Positions 45,032-53,663 of a stretch of 64,000 bases of DNA are shown here, in pieces; position 1 is the stretch's first letter, and each line of letters opens with the position of its first letter. The DNA comes from Streptomyces sp. XY006 (lineage in GTDB: Bacteria; Actinomycetota; Actinomycetes; Streptomycetales; Streptomycetaceae), in the NCBI RefSeq assembly GCF_002237655.1, contig NZ_NOKT01000013.1, positions 156,492 to 220,491 of the forward strand. Direction: 5' to 3'. The notes under the pieces were generated by a model that saw only the letters and a program-made list of their open reading frames with translations, did not search any database and was not told the DNA's origin. Made by a program: the position numbers and the translations under genes.

Positions 45032-45849
45032 GCACAGCGGTGAACAGTCATGTGACCGAGCCGGTCCGGGTCACGCTCGGTACGCACCGGCTGACCTATC
45101 TCCCCGACGGCTATGTGCAGTTGCATCCGCGGGCCTGGTTCCCGGACTCACCCGGAGCGTTCTGGGAGGACCGCGCCGGGCATCTGGACGACGAGGGGTT
45201 CCTGCGGGCCTCGGTCGGCGCGCTGCTCGTCGAGTACGAGGACCGGGCGATGCTCTTCGACACCGGCTTCGGACCGGCCCGCATCCCCGCCGGCCACACC
45301 ATCCCGCCCCTGGGGCGGATCGAGGGCGGAGGCCTGCCCGACGCGCTGGCGGCGGCGGGGGCCGCCTGGGAGTCGGTGGACACCGTGGCGTTCACGCACC
45401 TGCACGACGACCACGTCGGCTGGGCGGGGGACGAGCGGCTGCGCGGTGCCCGGTTCGTGGCCTCGGCCGCCGAATGGCGTGGTGCGCACCGCCGTCCGGC
45501 CGGGCAGCCGGTGGCCGTACGGGACGGTCAGGAGGTCTTCCCCGGCGTCACGGCACTGGCCACCCCGGGACACACCCCGGGCCACCTCTCGTACGTGATC
45601 CGGGGCGGGGCGGACGGGCCCGCGGCCGTGGTCGTCGGCGACGTCCTGCACTCCGCCCTGCAACTGGCCGACCTCACCTGGCGGGCGGCCTCGGACCTCG
45701 ATCCCGCGGAGGCGGTGCGCAGCCGCCGCAAGGTCGTGGCCGAACTGTCCCGCCCCGGCACGATCGGCTTCGCCGGCCACTTCTCCGGCGCGGTGTTCGG
45801 GCGCCTGGTGTCCTCCGGCGACGGGCCGCGGTGGCAGCCGCTGGACTGA
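45028..45849 (+). CDS. metallo-beta-lactamase-fold hydrolase
   Basis: 273 aa. Zinc-binding HxHxDH is complete: His124-Leu-His126-Asp-Asp128-His129 in THLHDDHVGW. The later ligands are in TPGHTPGHLS, VVGDVLHS and GFAGHFSG. It is closest in style to the AHL-lactonase/quinolone-cleaving branch, which opens lactone or ester rings. In an autoregulator cluster it is a plausible lactonase that turns over the signal, but a role in biosynthesis is equally possible. Coupled by ATGA to the XRE gene and followed by a strong terminator. Confidence 0.85.
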   Translation: MSTAVNSHVTEPVRVTLGTHRLTYLPDGYVQLHPRAWFPDSPGAFWEDRAGHLDDEGFLRASVGALLVEYEDRAMLFDTGFGPARIPAGHTIPPLGRIEGGGLPDALAAAGAAWESVDTVAFTHLHDDHVGWAGDERLRGARFVASAAEWRGAHRRPAGQPVAVRDGQEVFPGVTALATPGHTPGHLSYVIRGGADGPAAVVVGDVLHSALQLADLTWRAASDLDPAEAVRSRRKVVAELSRPGTIGFAGHFSGAVFGRLVSSGDGPRWQPLD

Positions 45850-45876
45850 CGTCCCACCGCTTCCCCTTCTGGCCCA

Positions 45877-45919
45877 CCGGCCCCCGGTCCTCCCACGGAC
45901 CGGGGGCCGGGCGCTTTTC
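45877..45919 (+). terminator. terminator after the XRE-hydrolase pair
   Basis: CCGGCCCCCGGTCC and GGACCGGGGGCCGG (14-bp perfect stem, 6-nt loop) followed by GCGCTTTTCCC. Confidence 0.85.
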
Positions 45920-45960
45920 CCGGGCCGGGGTTCCGCTTCCGTCCCACGCCCGCCGCCCCT

Positions 45961-46021
45961 CGCTTACGCCCGCTCGCTTACGCCCCCACGCTTTACGCTC
46001 CCTCGCTTTACGCCCCCACGC
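45961..46021. repeat. 14/15-bp tandem repeat (CGCTTACGCCCCCA)
   Basis: Four imperfect copies of CGCT(T)TACGCCCCCA lie between the terminator and the flavin reductase gene. No function evident. The remaining 140 bp before 46166 probably hold the reductase promoter, which I cannot pinpoint. Confidence 0.7.
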
Positions 46022-46165
46022 ATCCCGTCACCGGGGGCGTCCCGTGCTCCGGCAGACGCCGCGAATATTCCCGGTCCCGGATACGTGGCCAGTCCCTTCT
46101 GTTGGCGCGAGCAATATGTTGCATGCGCACTGGCAGGGTCTACGGGCCCGGCCGAGCCTGAGGTC

Positions 46166-46687
46166 ATGTCCTCAACGGTTGTTCCCCCGATGACCTGCAC
46201 GGCCCCGGTCGAACCGCGGCGGCTGCGGACCGTCGCCGGACGGTTCACCACCGGAGTGGTGGCCGTGACGGCGCTGCGCGGCTCCGACGGCGCTCCCGCA
46301 GGGCTGGCCGTCAACTCGTTCACCTCGGTGTCCCTGGACCCTCCACTTGTCCTGTTCTGTGTGGGCAGGACCAGCACCAGCTGGCCCGACGTCCGCTCGG
46401 CGGACCGGTTCTGCGTGAACATCCTCGGCGAGGGCCAGCGCGACCTCAGCGCCCGCTTCGCGACCAGCGGCTCCGACAAGTTCGGTGAGGCCTCCTGGAC
46501 GCCCTCCCCGGGCGGCGCGCCCGTGCTCGACGGCTCGATCGGCTGGATCGAGTGCTCCGTCGAGGAGGAGATACCGGCCGGCGACCACGACGTGGTGATA
46601 GCCCGCGTCCACGACCTGGACACCCACCACGAGGACTCGCCCCTGCTGTTCTTCCGCGGCCTGTACGGGCGTTACGCCCAGCTCTGA
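46166..46687 (+). CDS. flavin reductase-like (FMN-binding) protein
   Basis: 173 aa of the flavin reductase/HpaC family. LRTVAGRFTTGVVAVTAL, GLAVNSFTSVSLDPPLVLFCV and the C-terminal FFRGLYGRYAQL are family hallmarks. Such enzymes supply reduced FMN or FAD to a separate monooxygenase; the luciferase-like enzyme two genes downstream is the likely partner. ATG 46166 is chosen because family homology begins soon after it; the ribosome-binding site is weak (TGAGG, close). An ATG at 46085 is an alternative. First gene of a three-gene unit ending at 49149. Confidence 0.85.
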   Translation: MSSTVVPPMTCTAPVEPRRLRTVAGRFTTGVVAVTALRGSDGAPAGLAVNSFTSVSLDPPLVLFCVGRTSTSWPDVRSADRFCVNILGEGQRDLSARFATSGSDKFGEASWTPSPGGAPVLDGSIGWIECSVEEEIPAGDHDVVIARVHDLDTHHEDSPLLFFRGLYGRYAQL

Positions 46688-46715
46688 CCCTCTTTCAGGA
46701 AAGGACGATGCTTTC

Positions 46716-47837
46716 GTGAAGCACACAGCGGCCCCGCTCGGAGTGGGGATCGTCGGACTGAGCGCGGACGGCGGGTGGGGCGGGCGCGGCCACCTGCCCG
46801 CACTGCGCGCCGTCGAAGGCTACGAACTGCGCGCGCTGACGGCGTCCACGCCCGACTCCGCGCGCAAGGCCGCCGCGGCGTTCGGACTGCCCGAGTCGGC
46901 GGCGGGGACCGACGCCGCCGCACTCGCGGCCCGGGACGACGTCGACCTGGTGGTGATCGCCGTGCGCGTACCGCACCACCGGGAACTGATCCTGCCCGTC
47001 CTGCGGGCCGGCAAGACGGTGCTCAGCGAGTGGCCCCTGGGCAACGGCACGGCCGAGGCCGAGGAACTCGCCGCCTACGCGGCCGAGGCGGGCGTGCGGA
47101 CGGCCGTGGGCCTCCAGGCCCGGTCGGCCCCGGTGGTCCGCTACCTCCGGGACCTCGTCGCGGACGGGTTCGTCGGCGAGGTGCTGTCCACCACGCTGGT
47201 GGGCTCCGGCGGCGGCTGGGGCCCGGTGGTCGCCGAGCGCACCGCCTACGTCGCCGACCGCGCCAACGGGGCGACCCTGCTGACCGTTCCGTTCGGGCAC
47301 ACCCTGGACGCGCTGACCATGGTGCTGTCCGGGTTCGCGACCCTGACCGCCACCACGGCGACCAGGCGTCCCCGGGTGCGGATCGCCGAGACCGGTGCCG
47401 AGCTGCCGATGACCGCCGAGGACCAGATCGCCGTGACCGGGCGCCTGGAGAGCGGGGCGGTGGCCTCCCTGCACTACCGGGGCGGCTCCTCGCGCGGCAC
47501 CAATCTGCTCTGGGAGATCAACGGCACCGAGGGCGATCTGGTGCTGACCGGCGACTCCGGCCATCTGCAGTTCGGCCAGGTGGAACTGCGCGGCGCCCGG
47601 GGCGACCAGCGGGACCTGCGGCCACTGCCCGTGCCCGGTGAGTATCTGCTGCCGGACGGCCTCGACGGCCTCGCGGCGCTGGAAGGGCCGGCCGGGGTGG
47701 TCGCCCACGCCTACCACCAGTTGCGCGCCGACCTGCGGGACGGCACCTCCGTGGTGCCGGACTTCGCCCACGCCGCCGCCCACCACCGGCTGCTGGACCG
47801 CATCACGCGCGCCGCGGAGACCGGCACCGCGCAGTGA
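46716..47837 (+). CDS. Gfo/Idh/MocA-family NAD(P)-dependent oxidoreductase
   Basis: 373 aa. The N-terminal Rossmann fold has GVGIVGLSADGGWGGRGHLPAL and the DLVVIAVRVPHHRELILPVL segment. The usual EKP becomes SEWPLGNG, the Gal80/dehydrogenase-like variant in which the catalytic Lys is replaced by Trp. The missing lysine means either a divergent dehydrogenase or a non-catalytic sensor. The C-terminal beta-sheet domain is complete. Family substrates are sugars, inositols and related polyols, which would fit a sugar-derived signal head group. GTG with AGGAAAGGA upstream. Confidence 0.82.
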   Translation: MKHTAAPLGVGIVGLSADGGWGGRGHLPALRAVEGYELRALTASTPDSARKAAAAFGLPESAAGTDAAALAARDDVDLVVIAVRVPHHRELILPVLRAGKTVLSEWPLGNGTAEAEELAAYAAEAGVRTAVGLQARSAPVVRYLRDLVADGFVGEVLSTTLVGSGGGWGPVVAERTAYVADRANGATLLTVPFGHTLDALTMVLSGFATLTATTATRRPRVRIAETGAELPMTAEDQIAVTGRLESGAVASLHYRGGSSRGTNLLWEINGTEGDLVLTGDSGHLQFGQVELRGARGDQRDLRPLPVPGEYLLPDGLDGLAALEGPAGVVAHAYHQLRADLRDGTSVVPDFAHAAAHHRLLDRITRAAETGTAQ

Positions 47838-47859
47838 CCAACCCCTGACCACCGCCCAT

Positions 47860-47932
47860 CCCCCCGGCCCCTCCGGCCCTCCCCCCCCGGCCCTCCCCCC
47901 CCCGACCCCTCCGGCCATCCCCCCAGACCCGG
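47860..47932. repeat. poly-C low-complexity tract
   Basis: Repeated runs of six to ten C between CCGGCC blocks occupy the gap between the oxidoreductase and the monooxygenase. It is slippage-prone and unstructured, and could separate translation of the two genes. Confidence 0.7.
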
Positions 47933-48000
47933 CGGACCCCGTGCCGACCAGCGCGCGGCACCACGGTGTCCGCCGCCACCCCCCGATCACAGGAGCACCC

Positions 48001-49149
48001 ATGCACACCGGCTTCGGAGCCTTCCTCTCCCCCCTCCACGCGCCCGGACAGGACCCGCACCTGACCATCCGCCGTGACCTCCAGCTCGTCGAGCACCTCG
48101 ACGAACTCAACTTCGACGAGTGCTGGTTCGGCGAGCACCACTCCCTGTCCTGGCCCACCGTGGGCGCCCCGGAGACGATGATCGCGGCCCTCGCCGAGCG
48201 GACCCGGCAGATCAAGCTGGCCAACGGTGTCGTGACGCTGCCCTTCCACCACCCGTTCCACGTCGCGACCCGGGCGATCATGCTGGACCACCTGACGCGC
48301 GGCCGGTACATCCTGGGCGTCGGCCCCGGTGCCACCCCCAACGACGCCCACATGCTCGGCCTCGACCTCGGCGAGCTGAAGCGCATGGCGCGCGAGGCCA
48401 TCCCCACCGTCATGGAACTGGTCAACGGCGAGGAGCGGATCTCGGAGAAGACCGACTGGTACACCCTCCAGGACGCCAAGATGCAGCTGCCGCGCTACAG
48501 CAAGCCCGGCATCGAGATCGCCGTCTCCAGCGTCGGCACCCCCAACAGCCCCCAGATCGCGGGCAAGTACGGCCTCGGCCTGCTGTCCTTCGGCGCCCCG
48601 CCGCCCGGCTGGCCGGCCGTCGACCTGGCCCGGCAGTGGAGTTACGCGGAGGAGTCGGCCGAGGAGCACGGCCAGACCGTGGACCGCCGCAACTGGCGCA
48701 TCGCCGTGCCCCTGCACATCGCCGAGACCCGCGAGGAGGCCTTCCGGGACGCCCGGGAGGGCTTCGGGCAGTGGCTGCACGGCTACTGGGGCGAGGCGGT
48801 CGGCGCCGATGTCCTCGGCGGCCTCGAAGGCGTGCCGCAGTCCCGGCACCTGGAGGCGACCGTCGAGCAGGGCCGGGCCGTCGTCGGATCGGTCGAGGAC
48901 GCGGTGGAGGCGATCCGGAACCTCCAGGAGAGCACCGGCGGCTTCGGCACGTTTCTCACCTACGTCGTCAACTGGGCCTCCTTCGAGAAGGTCAAGCGCA
49001 GCTTCGAACTGCTCGCGACCGAGGTGGCCCCGCGGTTCACCGGCACCGCCGACCGCGGTCTGGAGTCGGTGCGCTGGAGCACCGAGAACCGGGCCCTGTT
49101 CCCGCACACCGAGCCGCTGCGCACGCGCCTGGCCGCGAACGCCCGCTGA
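48001..49149 (+). CDS. luciferase-like (LLM) flavin-dependent monooxygenase
   Basis: 382 aa TIM-barrel enzyme of the bacterial luciferase family. FDECWFGEHHS, AERTRQIKLANGVVTLPFHHP and the RGRYILGVGPGATPNDAHMLG loop are characteristic. These use FMNH2 (or F420) and O2; many perform Baeyer-Villiger or hydroxylation chemistry. The flavin reductase in the same unit points to FMNH2. In a butenolide or syringolide-like pathway it could hydroxylate or oxidise the chain or ring. AGGAG precedes the ATG. A 16-bp stem terminator follows. Confidence 0.88.
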   Translation: MHTGFGAFLSPLHAPGQDPHLTIRRDLQLVEHLDELNFDECWFGEHHSLSWPTVGAPETMIAALAERTRQIKLANGVVTLPFHHPFHVATRAIMLDHLTRGRYILGVGPGATPNDAHMLGLDLGELKRMAREAIPTVMELVNGEERISEKTDWYTLQDAKMQLPRYSKPGIEIAVSSVGTPNSPQIAGKYGLGLLSFGAPPPGWPAVDLARQWSYAEESAEEHGQTVDRRNWRIAVPLHIAETREEAFRDAREGFGQWLHGYWGEAVGADVLGGLEGVPQSRHLEATVEQGRAVVGSVEDAVEAIRNLQESTGGFGTFLTYVVNWASFEKVKRSFELLATEVAPRFTGTADRGLESVRWSTENRALFPHTEPLRTRLAANAR

Positions 49150-49166
49150 CCCGGACCCCGTGACCC

Positions 49167-49204
49167 GCGCCCGGCCCCGCCGCCCCACCGGCGGGGCCGG
49201 GCGC
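49167..49204 (+). terminator. terminator after the monooxygenase unit
   Basis: GCGCCCGGCCCCGCCG and its complement form a perfect 16-bp stem with a 6-nt loop. It separates the reductase-oxidoreductase-monooxygenase unit from the P-loop genes. Confidence 0.8.
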
Positions 49205-49364
49205 ACCCATGTTGCGGAATTCTCAATTCCAGCTTCGTTCTCGCACACATTCCCGTAACGTGTATCCGGACCTCCCATTTCCGGATTCGAGCTCATCCTG
49301 TTGTTCATGGCAATAGCGTTGATGGCCACTGGTTCAAGTCAAAGTCCCCTGTGATGCTTGATCC

Positions 49365-50021
49365 GTGACGAAACGAATCGCCGTCGTAGGCGCCTACGGA
49401 TCGGGAAAGACAACGCTTTCCACGGCGCTCTCGCATCTGGCCGGCCTGCCCCGCACCCACGGTTCGCCCATGCGGGAGCCGATCGGGGGCGAGGGCCGCA
49501 GCGTGCACAACTGGACCGACGGACAGCTCATCCAGCTCACCGTGAACCGCTATGCGGAACGGCTGCTCGGTGAGGCCGCCCACCCCGGCGGCTTCGTGTC
49601 CGACGGCTCGGTGGTGCACGAGTGGGTGTACGCCAAGCTCCGCCTGGTGGCCGGCTCGTACCCGGGCACGCTCACCCCGCTCGAGGACCGGCACCGTGCC
49701 GCCACGACGGCCGCGCTCGAAGCCGCCGTGGACGACATCGGCCTGCTGATGAAGCACCACGCCCGCACCGCCTACCAGGCCTTCGTACACGTGCCGGTGG
49801 AGTTCGAGCTGGCACCGGACAACCGTCCGATCAACGAGAACTTCCGGCGTCTGTCCGACTCCCTGCTGCTGCCCGCCCTGGAAGCCACGGGCGTTCCCGT
49901 GCACACCGTCCACGGCGACCTGGCCGAGCGCCTCGGCCAGACCGTGAAGCACCTGGGACTCCAGGACGCGACGGTCATGACGGTCGACGAGGCCGCCGCA
50001 CTCGCCGCGCCCGCCCGCTAA
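49365..50021 (+). CDS. P-loop ATPase/kinase-like protein A (AAA_28, NadR-like)
   Basis: 218 aa. Walker A is GAYGSGKTT (residues 8-16) after a short beta strand. The conserved core SDGSVVHEWVY carries an Asp suited to Walker B or base function, and HVPVEFELAPDNRPINENFRRLSDSLLLPALE forms the lid and C-terminal helices. The fold class is the AAA_28/NadR ribosylnicotinamide-kinase-like group, so phosphorylation of a small hydroxyl compound is plausible but unproven. GTG with no Shine-Dalgarno, possibly leaderless. It is paralogous to the next gene, 46 bp away; the two share the SDG-HEW and FRRLSD-LL-ALE motifs. Confidence 0.8.
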   Translation: MTKRIAVVGAYGSGKTTLSTALSHLAGLPRTHGSPMREPIGGEGRSVHNWTDGQLIQLTVNRYAERLLGEAAHPGGFVSDGSVVHEWVYAKLRLVAGSYPGTLTPLEDRHRAATTAALEAAVDDIGLLMKHHARTAYQAFVHVPVEFELAPDNRPINENFRRLSDSLLLPALEATGVPVHTVHGDLAERLGQTVKHLGLQDATVMTVDEAAALAAPAR

Positions 50022-50067
50022 TCCACCCACCGAGCCCCGGGGCTCCCTTCCGCAAAGGTGACCATCT

Positions 50068-50865
50068 GTGTCCGCGCTCGAAGTACCCAGTTTCAAGGAC
50101 AATCCCAAGCTGAAGCTCGCCATTTCCGGCACGTATTCGACGGGTAAGTCGACGACGACCGAGGCCCTTTCCATAGCCACCGGAATACCGCGCACCCACG
50201 CCAAGACGTCCCGCGAGCTGCTGGTGGACCTCGTTCCCGGCAAGACCGTCATGGAACTGAACGCCATGGAACTCGTGAAACTCGGACTGCGCCGCTTCGA
50301 GGAGCGCGTGCACAACGAGTCCAGCGGTGACGCCTTCATCTCCGACGGCGGCGTGTTCCACGAGTGGGTGTATTTCGAGGCGCGCATGCGCGTCGGCATC
50401 AACCCCGGCGCCGACTGGTGGTTCAAGGGCATCAAGAAGGTCATGGGCCTGCCGGTGAAGCACTTCTACCAGCGCTACACCGACACCCTGGGCGACATCA
50501 CCCGCGCCCGCGCCAAGCGGATCTACGACGCCTATGTCCACCTGCCGGTGGAGTTCGACATGGAGCCCGACGGCCACCGGCCGGTCTCCGAGAAGTTCCG
50601 CCGGCTCTCCGACGACCTGCTCATCGAGGCGCTGGAGCGGATGGACATCCCCTACCGGGTCGTCGGCGGTCCCATCCCGGACCGGATCGAGAAGATCGTC
50701 AAGCTTTTCGACCTGCCGGTGGTGGTCCCGATCGAGGAGGCCATCGAGGAGGCGCAGCGGCGCGTCCTGGCCGACATCGAGGACCTCAAGGCCGACGCCC
50801 GGTTCCACGAGGCACAGCGCCAGAAGTCGCTGGCCCGGCGCATCGGTTACGCCATGCGCTACTGA
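50068..50865 (+). CDS. P-loop ATPase/kinase-like protein B (AAA_28, NadR-like)
   Basis: 265 aa. Walker A is GTYSTGKST (residues 21-29), followed by FISDGGVFHEWVYFEAR and HLPVEFDMEPDGHRPVSEKFRRLSDDLLIEALE, the same motifs as protein A. Protein B is longer because of an insert at about 110-150 (NPGADWWFKGIKKVMGLPVKH) and a charged C-terminal helix. As tandem paralogues they may form a heterodimer or phosphorylate successive intermediates. Similar P-loop proteins include nucleoside kinases; a role in activating a sugar such as a pentulose for the AvrD/AfsA condensation is my inference. GTG with AAAGG upstream. Confidence 0.8.
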   Translation: MSALEVPSFKDNPKLKLAISGTYSTGKSTTTEALSIATGIPRTHAKTSRELLVDLVPGKTVMELNAMELVKLGLRRFEERVHNESSGDAFISDGGVFHEWVYFEARMRVGINPGADWWFKGIKKVMGLPVKHFYQRYTDTLGDITRARAKRIYDAYVHLPVEFDMEPDGHRPVSEKFRRLSDDLLIEALERMDIPYRVVGGPIPDRIEKIVKLFDLPVVVPIEEAIEEAQRRVLADIEDLKADARFHEAQRQKSLARRIGYAMRY

Positions 50866-51018
50866 CGGCCGCCGCGTCCCGGCCCCGTCCCGGCCGCTCC
50901 CGCCTCCCCGGATTCCCCCCACAACCACAAGCCCCCACAACCCAACCCCCCACGCCCACCTCCCCATCCCCTCCCTTCCCACCCTCGTCCCCCGACGTCA
51001 ACCACGAAAGGAACCGGC

Positions 51019-52488
51019 GTGTCCGGCATCAACTCGACACGGCCGCGTCATCTGGGTGCGGTGCTCGCACTGCTCGCGTTCGCCCAGATGATCATTGCGA
51101 TCGACTACAACATCGTCTTCGTCTCCCTGCCGGAGATCGGCGACAAGCTCGGCTTCGGCGCCCAGGACCTCCAGTGGGTCGTGTCCGCCTACGCCGTCGC
51201 CTTCGGCGGATTCCTGCTGCTGGGCGGCCGTGCGACCGACCTCTTCGGCCGCAAGCGGATGTTCGTCCTCGGCCTCTTCCTCTACGCGGCGTCCTCCCTC
51301 GCGGGCGGTCTCGCCGAGGAGCCCTGGCTGCTCATCGCCGCCCGCGCGGTGCAGGGCCTGGGCGGCGCGTTCCTCGCGCCTGCGACCCTGTCCCTCGTCA
51401 CGACGCTCTTCGCGGAGGGCGCCGAACGCAACCGCGCCCTGTCCGTGTGGGGCGGCGCCGGCGGCTCCGGCATGGTGCTCGGCTCGATCCTCGGCGGTCT
51501 GCTGACCGACGCCTTCGGCTGGCCCTCCGTCTTCTACGTCAACGTGCTGCTGGCCGGCGCCGCCATGTTCGTGGCGATGTCCCTGCTGCCCGACGACAAG
51601 CCGCAGGCCGGCGGCGGGTTCGACCTGCCCGGCGCGATCACCGGCACCGTCGCCTCCACGCTGTTCGTCTTCGCCCTGGTGCAGGGCCCGGAGGCGGGCT
51701 GGGGCTCCGCCCAGGTCCTGGCGGCCCTCGGCGTCGCCGTGCTGACCTTCGCGCTGTTCCTGGTCATCGAGAGCCGCAGCGCGGCCCCGATGGTGCCGCT
51801 GCGGCTGTTCGGCAACCGCAACCTGTCCACCGGCGCCGGCATCACCTTCCTGTTCATGGCCACCTTCGGCGCCCTGGCGTACTTCCTCACCCAGTACTGG
51901 CAGATCGTGCAGGGCTACAGCGCCTGGACCACCGGCTTCGCCTTCGTGCTGCCTTCCGGCAGCGTGCTGATCGGCACGATCGTCGGCGGCAAGTGGGCCA
52001 CCAAGTTCGGTGTGCGCAACACCCTGTTCATCGGTCTGACCATGGGCCTGGTGGGCACCGTCGTCCTCGCCCTCACGCTGGGCCAGGACGCCTCCTACGG
52101 CGTGATCGCGCCCTCCCTGTTCGTGCTCTCGCTGGGCCAGGGCATCGTCTTCACGACGATGTTCGCCGCGGCCACCACCGGCGTCGAGGCGGCGGACCAG
52201 GGCATCGGCTCCGGTATCGCCACCACCGGCCAGCAGATCGGCGGCGCCGTCGGCCTCGCCGTGCTGATCGCGATCGCCAACGCCTCCGGCGGCGGCGAGA
52301 CCAAGGACCTCGGCGAGCTGATGGACGGGGTCACCACGGCCACCTGGGCGATCGCCGTCGGCATCGCGCTGACGTTCCTCGTGGTGCTCAACTTCAAGAA
52401 GCCGGCGGCGGGCGACCACGTCGACCCCTCGGAGACCGAGCCGGTCGCAGGCACCGCTGAGCCCGTCCAGGCCAGCCGGACCGCCTGA
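51019..52488 (+). CDS. MFS exporter (EmrB/QacA, DHA2 type)
   Basis: 489 aa with 14 predicted membrane helices. Motif A LGGRATDLFGRKRMFVLGLF and the antiporter-type helix 5 motif (WGGAGGSGMVLGSILGGLL) are visible. This family uses proton motive force to export drugs and hydrophobic metabolites; here it probably secretes the cluster product. GTG with GAAAGGAA upstream. The preceding 150 bp is pyrimidine-rich and gene-free; an imperfect hairpin terminator follows. Confidence 0.9.
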   Translation: MSGINSTRPRHLGAVLALLAFAQMIIAIDYNIVFVSLPEIGDKLGFGAQDLQWVVSAYAVAFGGFLLLGGRATDLFGRKRMFVLGLFLYAASSLAGGLAEEPWLLIAARAVQGLGGAFLAPATLSLVTTLFAEGAERNRALSVWGGAGGSGMVLGSILGGLLTDAFGWPSVFYVNVLLAGAAMFVAMSLLPDDKPQAGGGFDLPGAITGTVASTLFVFALVQGPEAGWGSAQVLAALGVAVLTFALFLVIESRSAAPMVPLRLFGNRNLSTGAGITFLFMATFGALAYFLTQYWQIVQGYSAWTTGFAFVLPSGSVLIGTIVGGKWATKFGVRNTLFIGLTMGLVGTVVLALTLGQDASYGVIAPSLFVLSLGQGIVFTTMFAAATTGVEAADQGIGSGIATTGQQIGGAVGLAVLIAIANASGGGETKDLGELMDGVTTATWAIAVGIALTFLVVLNFKKPAAGDHVDPSETEPVAGTAEPVQASRTA

Positions 52489-52508
52489 GCACCGCCCGAC
52501 CTGGACGT

Positions 52509-52555
52509 CGGCGATACCCGGTCCACTGTTGCGGAGGGTCCCGGGCATCGCCGTC
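52509..52555 (+). terminator. hairpin after the exporter gene
   Basis: CGGCGATACCCGG pairs with CCGGGCATCGCCG with one A-C mismatch, enclosing an 18-nt loop. It separates the exporter from the AvrD-led operon. Confidence 0.55.
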
Positions 52556-52609
52556 GCCGTTCAACGGCCGTCACCCCGCAGGGGTATGGCCGCCTACGAA
52601 GGAAACTCT

Positions 52610-53545
52610 ATGACTACGGCAGCACCTCTCGACACCCTGGGCACCGTGGACGACTTCCTCGGCGCCAGGCAGGAACGGTTCTTCGGTGAGGGCTTCAAAC
52701 GGGTCCACCACTCGCTCACCGACCTCACCGTCGACGACCGCGGGATCACCGGCACGGCGGGCCTGGAGATCCCGGGCGCCTGGTCCCGCAAGGGCGAAAG
52801 CACCCAGCGGCCCCACCTGTCCACCATCGACGTCATGCTCTACGGCGCCCGGCTCGCCGGCCTGCACGCGGCCCACACCCGCGGCCTCGGCCCGCACACG
52901 CCGTTCACCGTCCGGTCGCTGACCATCAAGGCCGGGAAGAAGCCGCAGGAGGAGGACCTCGACACGTTCGCGGTCTCCGGGCGGCTCCTGGACACCACCG
53001 GCGACGGCACCACGACCATGGAATGCCGCGTGGGCCTGCTCACCGTGCAGGTGGAGACCACCACCGGCGGCGGATCGCCGCAGCCGGCCCCCACGCAGGC
53101 GGGCACGGCCCACTACGCGGACGCGGACGCGCTCGCCGGGCCCTGGAACGACGCGCCCTTCGGCACCCCGCACCGCGACCGGCGGCAGCTGCTCACCTCC
53201 GTCGACGTGGCCCCGGACGCCTCGCTGGCCCGGGCCGACCTCACCCTCGACCCCGACGGACCGGCGACGATGATCGACCTGTTCGTCGCGGCCCTCCAGC
53301 TCGGCCAGGTCCTGCTCTACTCGCTGGACGGGGTCGCCCGGGCCGACAGCAACACGCTGTGGATGCGGCGCACCGTCATCGGGCCGGCGCCCGGAACCGG
53401 CGCGTCCGACGGCCGGTTCGAGGTCGAGCTCCGGGAACCGCAGCTGCTGCGCAGCGCCCAGGGCACCTGGCGCAGCGCCGAGATCGCCGCCGACCACGCG
53501 GGGCTGCGGCTGAGCTGCTCCGTCGCCCATCTGCTCCCCGCGTGA
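52610..53545 (+). CDS. AvrD-family protein (syringolide-synthase-like)
   Basis: 311 aa, the length I recall for Pseudomonas syringae AvrD. The family's segments as I know them are present in order: TVDDFLGARQERFFGEGFK, HLSTIDVMLYGARLAGLH, TMIDLFVAALQLGQVLLY, SNTLWMRRTV and a GTWRSAEI terminus. AvrD directs synthesis of syringolides, C-glycosyl-type acyl lactones formed from D-xylulose and a beta-ketoacyl chain. Here it leads an operon with KAS III and ACP (acyl supply), phosphatases and an AfsA homologue, an ideal setting for such a reaction. ATG with AAGGAA upstream. I assign it from memory of the family; a profile search is needed to settle it. Confidence 0.75.
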   Translation: MTTAAPLDTLGTVDDFLGARQERFFGEGFKRVHHSLTDLTVDDRGITGTAGLEIPGAWSRKGESTQRPHLSTIDVMLYGARLAGLHAAHTRGLGPHTPFTVRSLTIKAGKKPQEEDLDTFAVSGRLLDTTGDGTTTMECRVGLLTVQVETTTGGGSPQPAPTQAGTAHYADADALAGPWNDAPFGTPHRDRRQLLTSVDVAPDASLARADLTLDPDGPATMIDLFVAALQLGQVLLYSLDGVARADSNTLWMRRTVIGPAPGTGASDGRFEVELREPQLLRSAQGTWRSAEIAADHAGLRLSCSVAHLLPA

Positions 53546-53663
53546 CGGCCTTCGAGCGCACCACCACCCGGAGCCGATCGCTCCGATCCCAGTTCGCGTC
53601 CTCGGCCGCAGCCGGACACCGCCGGCGCCCGCGGCCCACGGTCCTTCACGGGAGGCGAGAGAC

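Noticed and set aside
43229..45849. A TetR/XRE pair as a toxin-antitoxin or phage-defence system
   Set aside because: The TetR protein matches butyrolactone receptors, the XRE protein has an MmyB ligand domain, and the partner is a complete MBL hydrolase; no toxin-like protein is present.
49240..49340. An ARE operator before the P-loop genes
   Set aside because: The AT-richer stretch has no AAACA/TGTTT dyad comparable to the two AREs near the receptor; only fragments of TCCGGA symmetry are present.
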